Assembly: GCA_037045055.1 (NCBI GenBank)
Contig: JBAOHJ010000002.1
Coordinates: 124,001 to 188,000, forward strand
Direction: 5' to 3'
DNA from: Phosphoribacter sp037045055
GTDB taxonomy: Bacteria; Actinomycetota; Actinomycetes; Actinomycetales; Dermatophilaceae
DNA: 64,000 nt
Shown one piece after another: positions 28,610 through 36,958 of the stretch. Both the position numbers and the translations under genes were made by a program. How positions within the stretch are numbered: position 1 is the first letter of the stretch; the number at the start of each line of letters is the position of its first letter. Under the pieces are notes generated by a model. It searched no databases, had not been told where the DNA came from, and saw nothing but the letters and a program-made list of their open reading frames with translations.

Positions 28610-29482
28610 GTGCTGACCATCAAGGCCGCAGCCACGCAGACCGGGGTGCCCGAGGCCACCTTGCGCGCCTGGGAGCGCCGGTATGCCGTGGTGTCCCCGG
28701 TGCGCACCCCGGCCGGTTACCGGCTCTACGACGAGGACACCCTGCGGGCCCTGCGCGAGATGCACCGACTGGTCGAGGCCGGGTGGGCGCCCAGCCAAGC
28801 AGCTGCCGAGCTGCTGCGCCGCCGGGCCGGGCGGGCCGGGCAGGCCCCGATCGCCGCCCCGCCGGGCGAGGTCGGGGCCCCCGAGCGCTGGGCGCGCGAG
28901 CTGGTGGCCGCGGCCCGGGGGATGGACGCCGGTGTGGTGAACTCGCTGCTGGACGAGGCGTTCGGGCTGGGCAGCGTCGAGGTGGTGATCGCGCGGTGGC
29001 TCATGCCGGGGCTGCGGGAGTTGGGTGAGGCCTGGGCCGCCGGCGAGATCTCGATCGCCGGCGAGCATCTGGTCAGCCACGCGATGCTGCGTCGGCTCAG
29101 CGCGGCATACGAGGCCGCGGCTGCCGCCGGCGTCGGGGTCAAGGTGGTCGTGGGTCTGCCGGCCAGCGCCCGACACGAGCTGGGCGCGCTGGCCTTCGCC
29201 GTGCTGGCCCGGCGTGCCGGCGCGGACGTGCTCTACCTCGGCCCGGACCTGCTCGCCCGGGAGTGGGTCGGTGCGGTGACGCGTCACGGTGCGCAGGCCG
29301 CCGTCGTCGTCGTCCCCACGACGGCGGACGCCGCGGCGGCCAGAGAGGTGGTCCGGGCGGTGCGCCGGTCCTGTCCCGCGGTGCGGGTGCGGGTCGGCGG
29401 GGCCGGGGCGGCCGCGCTGCGCATGGCCGGAGCCGACCTCGGCAGCGATCTCGCGGCCGCTGCCCGGGACATCGTGACGTGA
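28610..29482 (+). CDS. CarH/LitR-type B12-dependent MerR photoreceptor regulator
   Basis: 290 residues: an N-terminal MerR helix-turn-helix (VLTIKAAATQTGVPEATLRA, then WERRYAVV), a helical bundle and a C-terminal cobalamin-binding Rossmann domain. The W-x9-EH motif that caps adenosylcobalamin in light-sensing CarH is intact (Trp142, Glu152, His153), and His189 in ARHELG matches the lower axial ligand, although the Glu two residues before it is Ala. Such proteins repress DNA in the dark as tetramers and release it when light breaks the Co-C bond. I prefer the GTG at 28610 over 28592 because the latter lies inside the operator. Its stop overlaps the photolyase start. Confidence 0.85.
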   Translation: MLTIKAAATQTGVPEATLRAWERRYAVVSPVRTPAGYRLYDEDTLRALREMHRLVEAGWAPSQAAAELLRRRAGRAGQAPIAAPPGEVGAPERWARELVAAARGMDAGVVNSLLDEAFGLGSVEVVIARWLMPGLRELGEAWAAGEISIAGEHLVSHAMLRRLSAAYEAAAAAGVGVKVVVGLPASARHELGALAFAVLARRAGADVLYLGPDLLAREWVGAVTRHGAQAAVVVVPTTADAAAAREVVRAVRRSCPAVRVRVGGAGAAALRMAGADLGSDLAAAARDIVT

Positions 29483-30852
29483 CCGGGTCGGCCCTGCTCT
29501 GGCTGCGCCGAGACCTGCGCCGCCGCGACCTGCCGGCGCTGGCGGCCGCCGCGGGGCGTGGCGCGGTCGTCCCGCTGTTCGTTCTCGACCCGCTGATGTG
29601 GGAGCGTGCCGGCGCGGTGCGCCGGGCCTGGCTGGCGGCCGGCGTGCTGGCCGCGGACGCGGCATACGAGGGAGCGTTGTGCGTGCGGATCGGCGACCCG
29701 CGCGACGTGGTCCCGGCAGTGGCCGAGCAGGTGGGTGCCCGATCGGTCCACGTGTCGGCGGAGACGACACCGGCCGGCCGGACCCGCGACCGGCAGGTGG
29801 CCCGGCGGCTGGCCGGTGCGGGGGGCGAGCTCGTCGCCACGGGCTCGCCCTACGCCCTCGGGCCCGGGGTGGTCCGCACCGCAGGCGGCGCGGCCTATCG
29901 GGTGTTCACCCCGTTCGCCCGGGCCTGGCGGGCGGCCGGCTGGCCGGGCCCGGCGCCCGACCCACCCCGGCTGACGCTGCGATTCGTGGAGTCCGATCCA
30001 GCCGCCCGAGCCCGCCTGCACGAGGCGGTGGCCGGCTGCACCGTGCCGCTGCCGCCGGCCGGCGAGGACGCCGCCCTGCGGCGTTGCCGGGAGTTCGTGC
30101 GATCTCGTCTGGCCAGCTACGCCGCCGAGCGCGATCGCCCCGACCTCGACGCGACCTCCCGACTCTCCCCGGACCTCAAGGTCGGTGCCCTCCATCCGCG
30201 CACCGTCCTGGCGTGCCTGGCCGGCCGGCAGGGCCCCGGGGTGGACCGATTCGTCACCGAGCTGGCCTGGCGGGAGTTCTACGCCGACGTGCTGTGGCAC
30301 CACCCGGCCAGCGCGCGGACGGATCTGCGCGGCGAGCTGGCGGGGTTGTCCTACGACGAGGTCGACGGAGACACCGCGCAACGGGTGGCCGCCTGGCGAG
30401 CCGGCCGGACCGGCTACCCGTTCGTCGATGCCGGGATGCGCCAGCTGCTGGCCGAGGGCTGGATGCACAACCGGGTACGGATGGTCGTCGCGAGCTTCCT
30501 CACCAAGGATCTGCACGTGTGGTGGCCGGTCGGGGCCCGACACTTCCTGGACCACCTCCTCGACGGCGACGTGGCCTCCAACAGTCACGGCTGGCAGTGG
30601 GTCGCCGGCACGGGCACGGACGCGGCGCCCTACGTGCGGGTGTTCAACCCGGTGACCCAAGGCGTGCGTTTCGACCCGGACGGGGACTACGTGCGCCGGT
30701 TCGTGCCCGAGCTGGCCCATTTGCCGGCCGCCGCCGCCCACGAGCCGTGGCGTCACCCCGACGGCTACCGTGGCGGCTACCCCACCCGGATCGTCGACCA
30801 CGAGGAGCAGCGCCGTGTCGCACTCGCCAGGTATGCCGCCGCCCGCCGGTGA
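29479..30852 (+). CDS. phrB: Deoxyribodipyrimidine photolyase
   Basis: 457-residue FAD enzyme that uses blue light to split cyclobutane pyrimidine dimers. The N-terminal antenna domain begins ALLWLRRDLRRRDLPAL; the FAD domain has TSRLSPDLKVGALHPR, ELAWREFYADVL, the class I signature region GYPFVDAGMRQLLAEGWMHN and GWQWVAGTGTDAAPYVRVFNP, all well conserved. The GTG at 29479 overlaps the CarH-like regulator stop by four bases, so both are made from one transcript and photolyase is presumably induced by light. Confidence 0.93.
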   Translation: MTGSALLWLRRDLRRRDLPALAAAAGRGAVVPLFVLDPLMWERAGAVRRAWLAAGVLAADAAYEGALCVRIGDPRDVVPAVAEQVGARSVHVSAETTPAGRTRDRQVARRLAGAGGELVATGSPYALGPGVVRTAGGAAYRVFTPFARAWRAAGWPGPAPDPPRLTLRFVESDPAARARLHEAVAGCTVPLPPAGEDAALRRCREFVRSRLASYAAERDRPDLDATSRLSPDLKVGALHPRTVLACLAGRQGPGVDRFVTELAWREFYADVLWHHPASARTDLRGELAGLSYDEVDGDTAQRVAAWRAGRTGYPFVDAGMRQLLAEGWMHNRVRMVVASFLTKDLHVWWPVGARHFLDHLLDGDVASNSHGWQWVAGTGTDAAPYVRVFNPVTQGVRFDPDGDYVRRFVPELAHLPAAAAHEPWRHPDGYRGGYPTRIVDHEEQRRVALARYAAARR

Positions 30853-31810
30853 GCCGAGGCCCAGGCCCCGGGTGTCGCGGATCCTCGACGCCGCGCTGGA
30901 CCGCAGCGTCGTCGTCGGCTTCTCCAGGATCGGGTATGCCGTGCGTCGGCGCCTGCCGGGCTGGCCCGCCGACCCGGCTCCGCGCGCCCTGGCCGGGCGG
31001 GAGGTGCTGGTCACCGGGGCGACTTCGGGCTTGGGTCTGCAGACCGCCCGTGACTGCGCCCGGCTGGGCGCGACCGTGCACCTGGTGGTCCGGGACGAAC
31101 GTCGCGGTGCGGACGTCGCAGCCGGCCTGCCCGGCGCCGCCCGGGTCTGGCAGTGCGACGTCTCGGACCTGGCGTCGGTGGAGCGATTCGCCGCTGCCTT
31201 CCGTGCCGACGGCCCGCCCGTGGACGCGCTGGTGCACAACGCCGGAGCGTTGCCGCCCCGGCGCACCGTCTCGGCGCAGGGGCACGAGATGACCATGGCC
31301 CTGCACGTGCTCGGGCCGGTGCTCATGACCGAGCGGCTGCGCCCCGCCATGGCCGGCCGGGCGGCCCGGGTGGTCTTCGTCACGTCCGGTGGCATGTATA
31401 CCCAGGCCCTGCCGGTGGACGACCCGGAGTATCTGGACGGTGAGTACCGAGGAGCGGTCGCCTACGCGCGCAGCAAGCGCACCCAGGTGGAGCTGTTGGC
31501 GGTCCTCGCGCCGCGGTGGGCCCCCGAGGGGGTGTCCGTGTGGGCCACCCATCCGGGTTGGGCCGACACCCCAGGGGTCACCGAGTCGCTGCCGCGGTTC
31601 GGCACGGTCGCCGGGCCTATCCTCAGGGACGGCGCGGCGGGGGTGGACACGACGGTGTGGCTGGTGGCCACCGAGCCCGCCCCGCCCAGCGGGGGGCTCT
31701 GGCACGACCGCGCGCAACGGCCCACCTCGATGACCCCGTGGACCCGCGCCCGGGCCGCCGACCGGGACCGGATGTGGCAGTGGGTCGCCCAGGCGCTGGA
31801 CCTGTCCTGA
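30833..31810 (+). CDS. Short-chain dehydrogenase/reductase
   Basis: About 325 residues. The NAD(P) motif TGATSGLGLQTA lies near residue 65, NAG in LVHNAGALPP, the catalytic Ser in VTSGGMYTQ and the YxxxK pair as YARSK. An N-terminal extension of about 55 residues (ALDRSVVVGFSRIGYAVRRRLP) is typical of a lipid-linked SDR subgroup. The ATG at 30833 lies inside a GTATGCCG copy and overlaps the photolyase end by 20 bases; a GTG at 30872 is the alternative. Its place behind carH-phrB suggests membership of the same light-induced transcript. Confidence 0.8.
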   Translation: MPPPAGEPRPRPRVSRILDAALDRSVVVGFSRIGYAVRRRLPGWPADPAPRALAGREVLVTGATSGLGLQTARDCARLGATVHLVVRDERRGADVAAGLPGAARVWQCDVSDLASVERFAAAFRADGPPVDALVHNAGALPPRRTVSAQGHEMTMALHVLGPVLMTERLRPAMAGRAARVVFVTSGGMYTQALPVDDPEYLDGEYRGAVAYARSKRTQVELLAVLAPRWAPEGVSVWATHPGWADTPGVTESLPRFGTVAGPILRDGAAGVDTTVWLVATEPAPPSGGLWHDRAQRPTSMTPWTRARAADRDRMWQWVAQALDLS

Positions 31811-31843
31811 CCTGCGATCGCGGCCGGCCGCCGGCCGGTCAGG
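31806..31843. terminator. Bidirectional terminator between convergent genes
   Basis: CCTGACC (31806-31812) pairs with GGTCAGG (31837-31843), enclosing a GGCCGGC/GCCGGCC-rich core that extends the stem. Both stop codons, that of the dehydrogenase (31808-31810) and that of the MMPL transporter (31839-31841), lie within the arms, so the hairpin serves both directions. Confidence 0.55.
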
Positions 31844-34040
31844 GCGCGGCCGCGGGCGCAGCGTCGAGGGATGGTGCGGGCGTGTCGGCGCGGGAGAGTC
31901 GACTGGGCCACCACGTCCAGCGGCCCAATTCCACGGCGACCGCGGGGACCAGCAGCGAGCGGACCACGAGCGTGTCGACGAGCACCCCGAAGGCGACGAT
32001 GAAGGCGATCTGCGCGAGGAAGACCAGGGGGATGACGGTGAGCGCGCCGAAGGTCGCGGCGAGGACGATCCCCGCGCTGGTGATGACCCCGCCGGTCACC
32101 GTCAACGCCTTGAGCACCCCCTGCCGGGGGCCCGCCGAGCCCACCTCCTCCCGGGCCCGGGTCATGAGGAAGATCGAGTAGTCCACGCCGAGGGCGACGA
32201 GGAAGACGAACCCGTAGAGCAGGGTGGTCGGGTCGCCCCCCGGGAACTTGAACAGGTAGTTGAAGACCAACGCCGAGACGCCCATCGTCGCGGCGAAGGA
32301 CAACAGGTTGACCACGACGAGCAGCAGCGGCGCCACCAGCGCGCGCAGCAGCAGGGCGAGGATGAGGAAGACCACCGCCACGATCGCGGGCGCCACGACC
32401 CGCAGGTCACGGTCGGCGGCCAGCCGGGTGTCCAACGACTGGGCGGTCTGACCGCCGACGAGGATGCGCTCGTCCAGCGCGCGCAGGTCGTTGCGCACCC
32501 GCTCGACCGTGTCCACGGCAGCCGGCGAGTCGGCGGCTTGGGCCAGGGTGGCCTGCACGAGCACCAGCCCGTCGCGGGCCGGGGCGGGCGCGCCGGGCGC
32601 GAGACCGGCATACGGGTCGCTGACCCCCGGCTCGGAGCGCAGCCGGTCGATGGCCGCCTCGACCTTGCCCTCCGGCACGAGGACCTGCACGGGGCTTCCC
32701 GACCCGGCGTCGAAGTGCCGGGCGAGCACGCGCTGCCCCTCCACCGACTCCACCGAGCGCAAGAAGATGTCCGACTGGGCGATGCCGGAGGACTTGAGGG
32801 TGGGCAGGAACGCGGCGGCGGCCAGCAGGCACGCCACCGTGGTCACCCAGACCGTCCGCGGCCGAGCGCCGACGGTGCGAGCCACCCAACCCCAGCCCAG
32901 CCGCGCGGACAACGCGTCCGGACGATGGACGTGGTCCACTCGCGGGATGGACGGCCAGAAGATCCACCGGCGGCCGAGCACGAGCACCGCGGGCAGGAAG
33001 GTCAGGGCGGAGAACAGTGCGCCGAGGATGCCCAGTGCGGCGACCGGGCCCAGGCCGGAGGTGCCCTTGAGGTCGGCGAGGCTGAGCGCGAGCAGACCGA
33101 GGGCCACGGTGAGGGCACTGGCGAGGATGGGCTCGACGGTGGCCCGCCAGGCCCGCCGCATGGCCGCCCAGGTGGACGGCTCGTCGTGCAGCTCCTCGCG
33201 GTAGCGCGAGACCAGCAGCAGGGCGTAGTCGGTGGCGGCCCCGACGACGAGGATCGACAGGATGCCCTGGCTCTGTCCGCTGACCGTGATGAGGCCGGCT
33301 TCGGCGACCCGGTAGACGACGAAACCGGCGGCGGCCAGCCCGAAGACCGAGGTGAGCAGCACGGCGAACGGCAGCACGGGGCTGCGGTAGACGACCAGGA
33401 GGATCACCAGGACGACCCCGAGGGCCACGAACAGCAGGATGCCGTCGATGCCGCCGAAGGCCTTGGTGAGATCGGCGACGAAACCGCCGGGGCCGGTCGC
33501 GTACGCGGTGAGGCCGGAGGGCGCCAGGTCCGCCGCCGCGGCGTCGCGGACCGCCTGGGTGATGACCCGCAGGGGCTGCTCCTTGCCGACGTAGGTGGTC
33601 ACCGCCTCGGTGTCCAGCGGGAGCGCGACGAGCATGGCGGCGCCGTCCTTGCTCGGGATGGCGGCGACCCTGGCACTGGTGAGGTAGTCGGCGATCGTCG
33701 AGGCGCCGTCCAGGGCCAGCGCTCGGCCCGGCAGGCTCTGCGCGAACGCCTGGCCGGCCGCCAGGTCCGCGGGGGTCAGCCCGCCGGATCGCTCCACAAC
33801 GACCAGCAGTGGCAACGTCGTGCGGTCCTGCAGCTGCCGGACGGTCTCGGCCACCCGGGTCGACTCCGCGCTCTCGGGCAGGAACGAGGCGGTGTCGTTC
33901 TTCTGCAGCTGCGAGAGCGACCCGACGAGCTGACCGCCCACGCCGGCGACCCCGAGCCAGATCAGCACCACGACGACCGCGGCGATCGTTACCCTGGGCG
34001 CCACGGCGCTCGCCGAGCGCGCCCGTCCGGCCTTGGCCAT
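31839..34040 (-). CDS. MMPL-family RND transporter
   Basis: 733-residue proton-driven exporter of the MMPL type, whose mycobacterial members carry lipids and drugs. Two repeats each show one N-terminal helix, a large periplasmic domain and a five-helix bundle (IVVGAATDYALLLVSRYREEL and FLVALGVDYSIFLMTRAREE carry the conserved Asp-Tyr pairs of the proton relay). The ATG at 34040 has GAGGAG upstream. It is divergent from a MarR regulator across 47 bp of palindromic AT-rich DNA, so it is probably derepressed by an exported ligand. Confidence 0.9.
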   Translation of the reverse strand: MAKAGRARSASAVAPRVTIAAVVVVLIWLGVAGVGGQLVGSLSQLQKNDTASFLPESAESTRVAETVRQLQDRTTLPLLVVVERSGGLTPADLAAGQAFAQSLPGRALALDGASTIADYLTSARVAAIPSKDGAAMLVALPLDTEAVTTYVGKEQPLRVITQAVRDAAAADLAPSGLTAYATGPGGFVADLTKAFGGIDGILLFVALGVVLVILLVVYRSPVLPFAVLLTSVFGLAAAGFVVYRVAEAGLITVSGQSQGILSILVVGAATDYALLLVSRYREELHDEPSTWAAMRRAWRATVEPILASALTVALGLLALSLADLKGTSGLGPVAALGILGALFSALTFLPAVLVLGRRWIFWPSIPRVDHVHRPDALSARLGWGWVARTVGARPRTVWVTTVACLLAAAAFLPTLKSSGIAQSDIFLRSVESVEGQRVLARHFDAGSGSPVQVLVPEGKVEAAIDRLRSEPGVSDPYAGLAPGAPAPARDGLVLVQATLAQAADSPAAVDTVERVRNDLRALDERILVGGQTAQSLDTRLAADRDLRVVAPAIVAVVFLILALLLRALVAPLLLVVVNLLSFAATMGVSALVFNYLFKFPGGDPTTLLYGFVFLVALGVDYSIFLMTRAREEVGSAGPRQGVLKALTVTGGVITSAGIVLAATFGALTVIPLVFLAQIAFIVAFGVLVDTLVVRSLLVPAVAVELGRWTWWPSRLSRADTPAPSLDAAPAAAP

Positions 34041-34054
34041 GTCACTCCTCATTG

Positions 34055-34066
34055 CTAATTAGCTAA
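34055..34066. promoter_or_regulatory. MarR operator between marR-like and MMPL genes
   Basis: Overlapping palindromes CTAATTAG (34055-34062) and TTAGCTAA (34059-34066), followed by CTAACTAA, make an AT-rich island between the two divergent starts. MarR dimers usually bind such palindromes and repress both the exporter and their own gene. Confidence 0.6.
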
Positions 34067-34087
34067 CTAAGTTGGTGAAATAGTAGC

Positions 34088-34558
34088 ATGCCCTCCGTGC
34101 CGTCCGACCCGGGTATGCCCGCGCTCGTCCCCGGCTGGTCGCCGTCCGAGTCCCTGGCTGCCCTGCAGCGCCTCATGGACGTCGCGACCACTGCCCCGGT
34201 CGAGGTCGCCCGGCGGGCCGGGCTGAGCGCCTCGGAGCTGCACTCGCTGCGGCACCTGGCCTCCGGGGCGATGGGCCCGGGGGAGCTGGCTCGTGCCCTG
34301 GGCATCACGTCGGCGGCCTCGTCCGGGGTCGTCGACCGGCTGGTCGCGCACGGCCTCGTGCAGCGCCGGCCGCATCCCGACGACGGGCGCCGGACCGAGG
34401 TGCACATCACCCCGACGGGGCGGATGGAGATGGTGCGCCACCTGGAGCCGATGTTCCGTGCGCTGGGCGCCCTCGATGCCGCTCTCGACCCGGCGGAACG
34501 GGCCGCGGTGACGCGCTACCTTCTCGGGGCGGCGGCCGCGGTGCGCACGCTGTTGTGA
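34088..34558 (+). CDS. MarR family transcriptional regulator
   Basis: 156-residue winged-helix protein. The recognition region MGPGELARALGITSAASSGVVDRLVAHGLVQRRPHPDDGRR fits MarR (helix-turn-helix, then wing with DDGRR). The N-terminus is extended by about 20 residues with two prolines. It is divergent from the MMPL exporter and presumably represses it. The start ATG at 34088 follows the palindromic spacer with no clear ribosome site. Confidence 0.88.
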   Translation: MPSVPSDPGMPALVPGWSPSESLAALQRLMDVATTAPVEVARRAGLSASELHSLRHLASGAMGPGELARALGITSAASSGVVDRLVAHGLVQRRPHPDDGRRTEVHITPTGRMEMVRHLEPMFRALGALDAALDPAERAAVTRYLLGAAAAVRTLL

Positions 34559-34774
34559 GGTGGCGGGCGACGGGGCCGCAACACCGAGGTCGTATGTCAG
34601 ACTCGGACGGATATCACCAGGCGCGGGGCAAGCGGGCAGACCGGGGGCGAGCAGCGAGGGTCGTCGTGGGTATGCCGTGCAGTCCGGCACACGCCGCCGG
34701 CCCGCCTCCGGCTCGACCTCGGCCCCCCGGGGGGTCCGGGAGCCGGGCCGTCGGGACGAAGGGACGACGAGGCG

Positions 34775-35980
34775 ATGACGGACGTGACCAGGGTCGAGCG
34801 GACCGACCGCAAGACCGGTCGAGCCGGTGACCGTCGCCACCCGGCATACGAGTTCGTCGAGCGTGACGGACGCCCCACCCTCGTCATCCGCTCCCTCGCC
34901 CTGGCCCGGTCGATGTTGCGGCTCAAGGAGGGGACGAGGCAGGGCGGATTCAACGCCGATCTCGTCCTGGCCGGCCCGTTCAAGCCGCCGATGCTCTACG
35001 CCGAGGGGTCGGCGCACCGCGAGCAGCGTCGCCTGGCCGCGCAGTCCTTCACGCCGAAGGCGGTCGCGACCAGACACCGCGACACCATCGTCGCGCTCGC
35101 CGACGAGCTCGTCGGCGAGCTCGAGCAGCGCGGCGGCGGCCGGCTGGACCTCGCGTCCTTCCGGTTGGCGCTGCGCGTGGTCTGCGAGGTCGTCGGCCTG
35201 ACCGACTCCGACATCGGGGCGATGGAGCGTCTGCTCGAGCGGTTCTTCCAGCCCCCGCCGCCACCGAGCGCCCCGCGCAGAGCCCACCTGGCGCAACGGG
35301 TGCGCGAGCAGCTGCGCACCGCGCGGTTCTACCTGCGGCACGTGCGCCCCGCCGTCCGCGAACGGCGCGCCCACCCGCGCGACGACGTCATCTCGCGCCT
35401 GATCGCGCAAGGACTGCGCGACCGCGACCTGCTCATCGAGTGCGTCACGTATGCCGCCGCGGGCATGGTGACGACCCGTCAGCTCATCTCCGTGGCCGCG
35501 TGGCACCTGTTGGAGCGACCCGACCTACGAGCCCGTTTCGTCGACGGCGACGACGCCGACCGTCGCCGCGTGCTCAACGAGATCGTCCGACTGGACTCGG
35601 TCGCCGGACATCTCCTGCGGACCGCGACCACCGACCTCACGCTCGAGGGCCCCGAGGGCCCGATCCCCGTGCGCCAAGGCACGCTCGTCGACATCGAGCT
35701 GCGCGCGACGAACACCGACACCCCGTTCGGCGAGCACCCGATGCTGCTGGATCCCGACCGCGCCCTGGCCCCCGAGGCCCGGCCCAGCGGCCTGTCCTTC
35801 GGCGAGGGCCACCACTCCTGTCCCGGCGAGCACCTGGCGCTCGAAGAGACCGACGCGTTCCTGCAGCGCTTCCTGCGCTCGGACTGGGAGATGGTGGGCC
35901 AGCCGAGCATCGGGTGGAACGACGTGGTCCTGGCCTACGACATCACCGATCTGGTCGTGCGACTGCGGCATCGCGGCTGA
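34775..35980 (+). CDS. Cytochrome P450
   Basis: 401-residue soluble heme monooxygenase. The heme loop SFGEGHHSCPGEHLALEE carries the axial Cys near residue 348, the ExxR motif is NEIVRLD, and the I-helix region is TYAAAGMVTTRQLIS, in which the usual acid-Thr pair is not obvious. The proline run QPPPPPSAPRR after residue 150 is an unusual loop. There is no ferredoxin or reductase gene adjacent. The ATG at 34775 follows GACGAGG. The 216-bp gap to the MarR gene holds one GTATGCCG copy. Substrate unknown. Confidence 0.9.
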   Translation: MTDVTRVERTDRKTGRAGDRRHPAYEFVERDGRPTLVIRSLALARSMLRLKEGTRQGGFNADLVLAGPFKPPMLYAEGSAHREQRRLAAQSFTPKAVATRHRDTIVALADELVGELEQRGGGRLDLASFRLALRVVCEVVGLTDSDIGAMERLLERFFQPPPPPSAPRRAHLAQRVREQLRTARFYLRHVRPAVRERRAHPRDDVISRLIAQGLRDRDLLIECVTYAAAGMVTTRQLISVAAWHLLERPDLRARFVDGDDADRRRVLNEIVRLDSVAGHLLRTATTDLTLEGPEGPIPVRQGTLVDIELRATNTDTPFGEHPMLLDPDRALAPEARPSGLSFGEGHHSCPGEHLALEETDAFLQRFLRSDWEMVGQPSIGWNDVVLAYDITDLVVRLRHRG

Positions 35981-36043
35981 CGACGCGAGACCCCATCGCA
36001 CGATCCGGGTCGGCCGAGGACCGCTCGAGGGCATCTGGAGGGG

Positions 36044-36148
36044 TCAGCAGGCGAAGGTCGTGGCGCCCTCGGCATCGATCCACTCCCCCATGACGACGGT
36101 CCCGCCGCGGGTATGCCGTGGGCCCGGGAAGCGGGTCCGGCGGGACAC
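36044..36148 (-). CDS. Possible small protein (34 aa)
   Basis: A 34-codon frame opens with GTG at 36148, three bases after the stop of the TetR gene, and ends TGA at 36044. It reads VSRRTRFPGPRHTRGG then TVVMGEWIDAEGATTFAC. The second half looks protein-like, the first half basic. It contains a copy of the CGGCATAC 8-mer read as Arg-His-Thr. It may be a genuine small protein coupled to the TetR gene, or the tail of a lost gene. Low certainty. Confidence 0.3.
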   Translation of the reverse strand: MSRRTRFPGPRHTRGGTVVMGEWIDAEGATTFAC

Positions 36149-36151
36149 GCC

Positions 36152-36850
36152 TCACCCGGGGTCTACCCGCAGCACGGCGTCGGCCAGCGCCACGAGGGTC
36201 GCCGCGTCGGGAGGGGGCTCGCCGAACAGCCTGCGGAAGACGAACACGCCCGCGATGGCGTCGACCAGCAGGGCCGGGTCGACGGTGGCGGAGATCCGGC
36301 CGGCGTCGCGGGCATGCGTGAGTAGGGCGATCGCCTGGCCGCGCACCGGCTCGATGACGCGGTTGCGGTACTGCTGACCGAGCCCGGGGATCTGCGCCAG
36401 GGACAGGCCGATCGCCGGCAGCTGCCATCCGATGGGATTGTGGACCAGGGACTGCCAGACCAGGCGAACGAGGGCCTCCAGGTCCGCCAGAGGGTCGCCC
36501 GTCTCGGGGACGGTCCTGGTGCCCAGGGCGTCGTCCATGGCGTCCAGCACCAGGGCGTCCAGGGAAGGCCAGCGCCGGTAGATTGTGGTCTTCGCGACCC
36601 CGGACTCGGCCACCACGTCGTCGATGCGCACCGCGGCATACCCGCGCTGCGCCAGCAGCCGCAAGGTCGCCGCCCGGACCCTCGGCGCGACCCGTGGATC
36701 CCTCGGCCGGCCCAGCCCGGGCGTCGCAGCGCCGGCGAGGGCGGGCAAGGAGGCGCTCGGCGCGGGAGGTGTGGAGGCGGTCGCCGCGTGGGGTGTGGAG
36801 GCGGTGGCGGCGCGAGGTGGTGTCGTGGCGGACCCGGAGGAGTCGCCCAT
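36152..36850 (-). CDS. TetR family transcriptional regulator
   Basis: 232 residues. The DNA-binding domain AATLRLLAQRGYAAVRIDDVV then AESGVAKTTIYRRWPSLDALV is a clear TetR helix-turn-helix, followed by an all-helical ligand domain. In front of it is an unusual 45-residue Ala/Thr/Pro-rich extension with two near-identical AATASTP repeats, reflected in repeated DNA at about 36770-36830. It is divergent from the HXXEE membrane protein gene across a long inverted repeat, so it likely represses that gene and itself. Confidence 0.88.
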   Translation of the reverse strand: MGDSSGSATTPPRAATASTPHAATASTPPAPSASLPALAGAATPGLGRPRDPRVAPRVRAATLRLLAQRGYAAVRIDDVVAESGVAKTTIYRRWPSLDALVLDAMDDALGTRTVPETGDPLADLEALVRLVWQSLVHNPIGWQLPAIGLSLAQIPGLGQQYRNRVIEPVRGQAIALLTHARDAGRISATVDPALLVDAIAGVFVFRRLFGEPPPDAATLVALADAVLRVDPG

Positions 36851-36904
36851 CACATGTCCTTGGTCGGTCTTGGCGTCGATGGAGCGGTCCTGGTGTCTCT
36901 GGAG

Positions 36905-36944
36905 CGCTACTGGCGGTAGTCTAATGGCGATACCGATAGTAGCG
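36905..36944. promoter_or_regulatory. Long inverted-repeat operator between tetR-like and HXXEE genes
   Basis: Arms at 36905-36918 and 36931-36944 are complementary at 12 of 14 positions: CGCTACT pairs with AGTAGCG and CGGTA with TACCG, separated by 12 bases (GTCTAATGGCGA). Long interrupted arms fit two TetR dimers or one wide site. The repeat lies 15 bp before the HXXEE start and covers the likely promoters of both divergent genes. Confidence 0.65.
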
Positions 36945-36958
36945 TTAAGGAGGAGACG

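Noticed and set aside
28592..28610. GTG at 28592 as start of the CarH-like regulator.
   Set aside because: It lies inside the last operator repeat and adds only six residues before the normal MerR N-terminus; the GTG at 28610 fits better.
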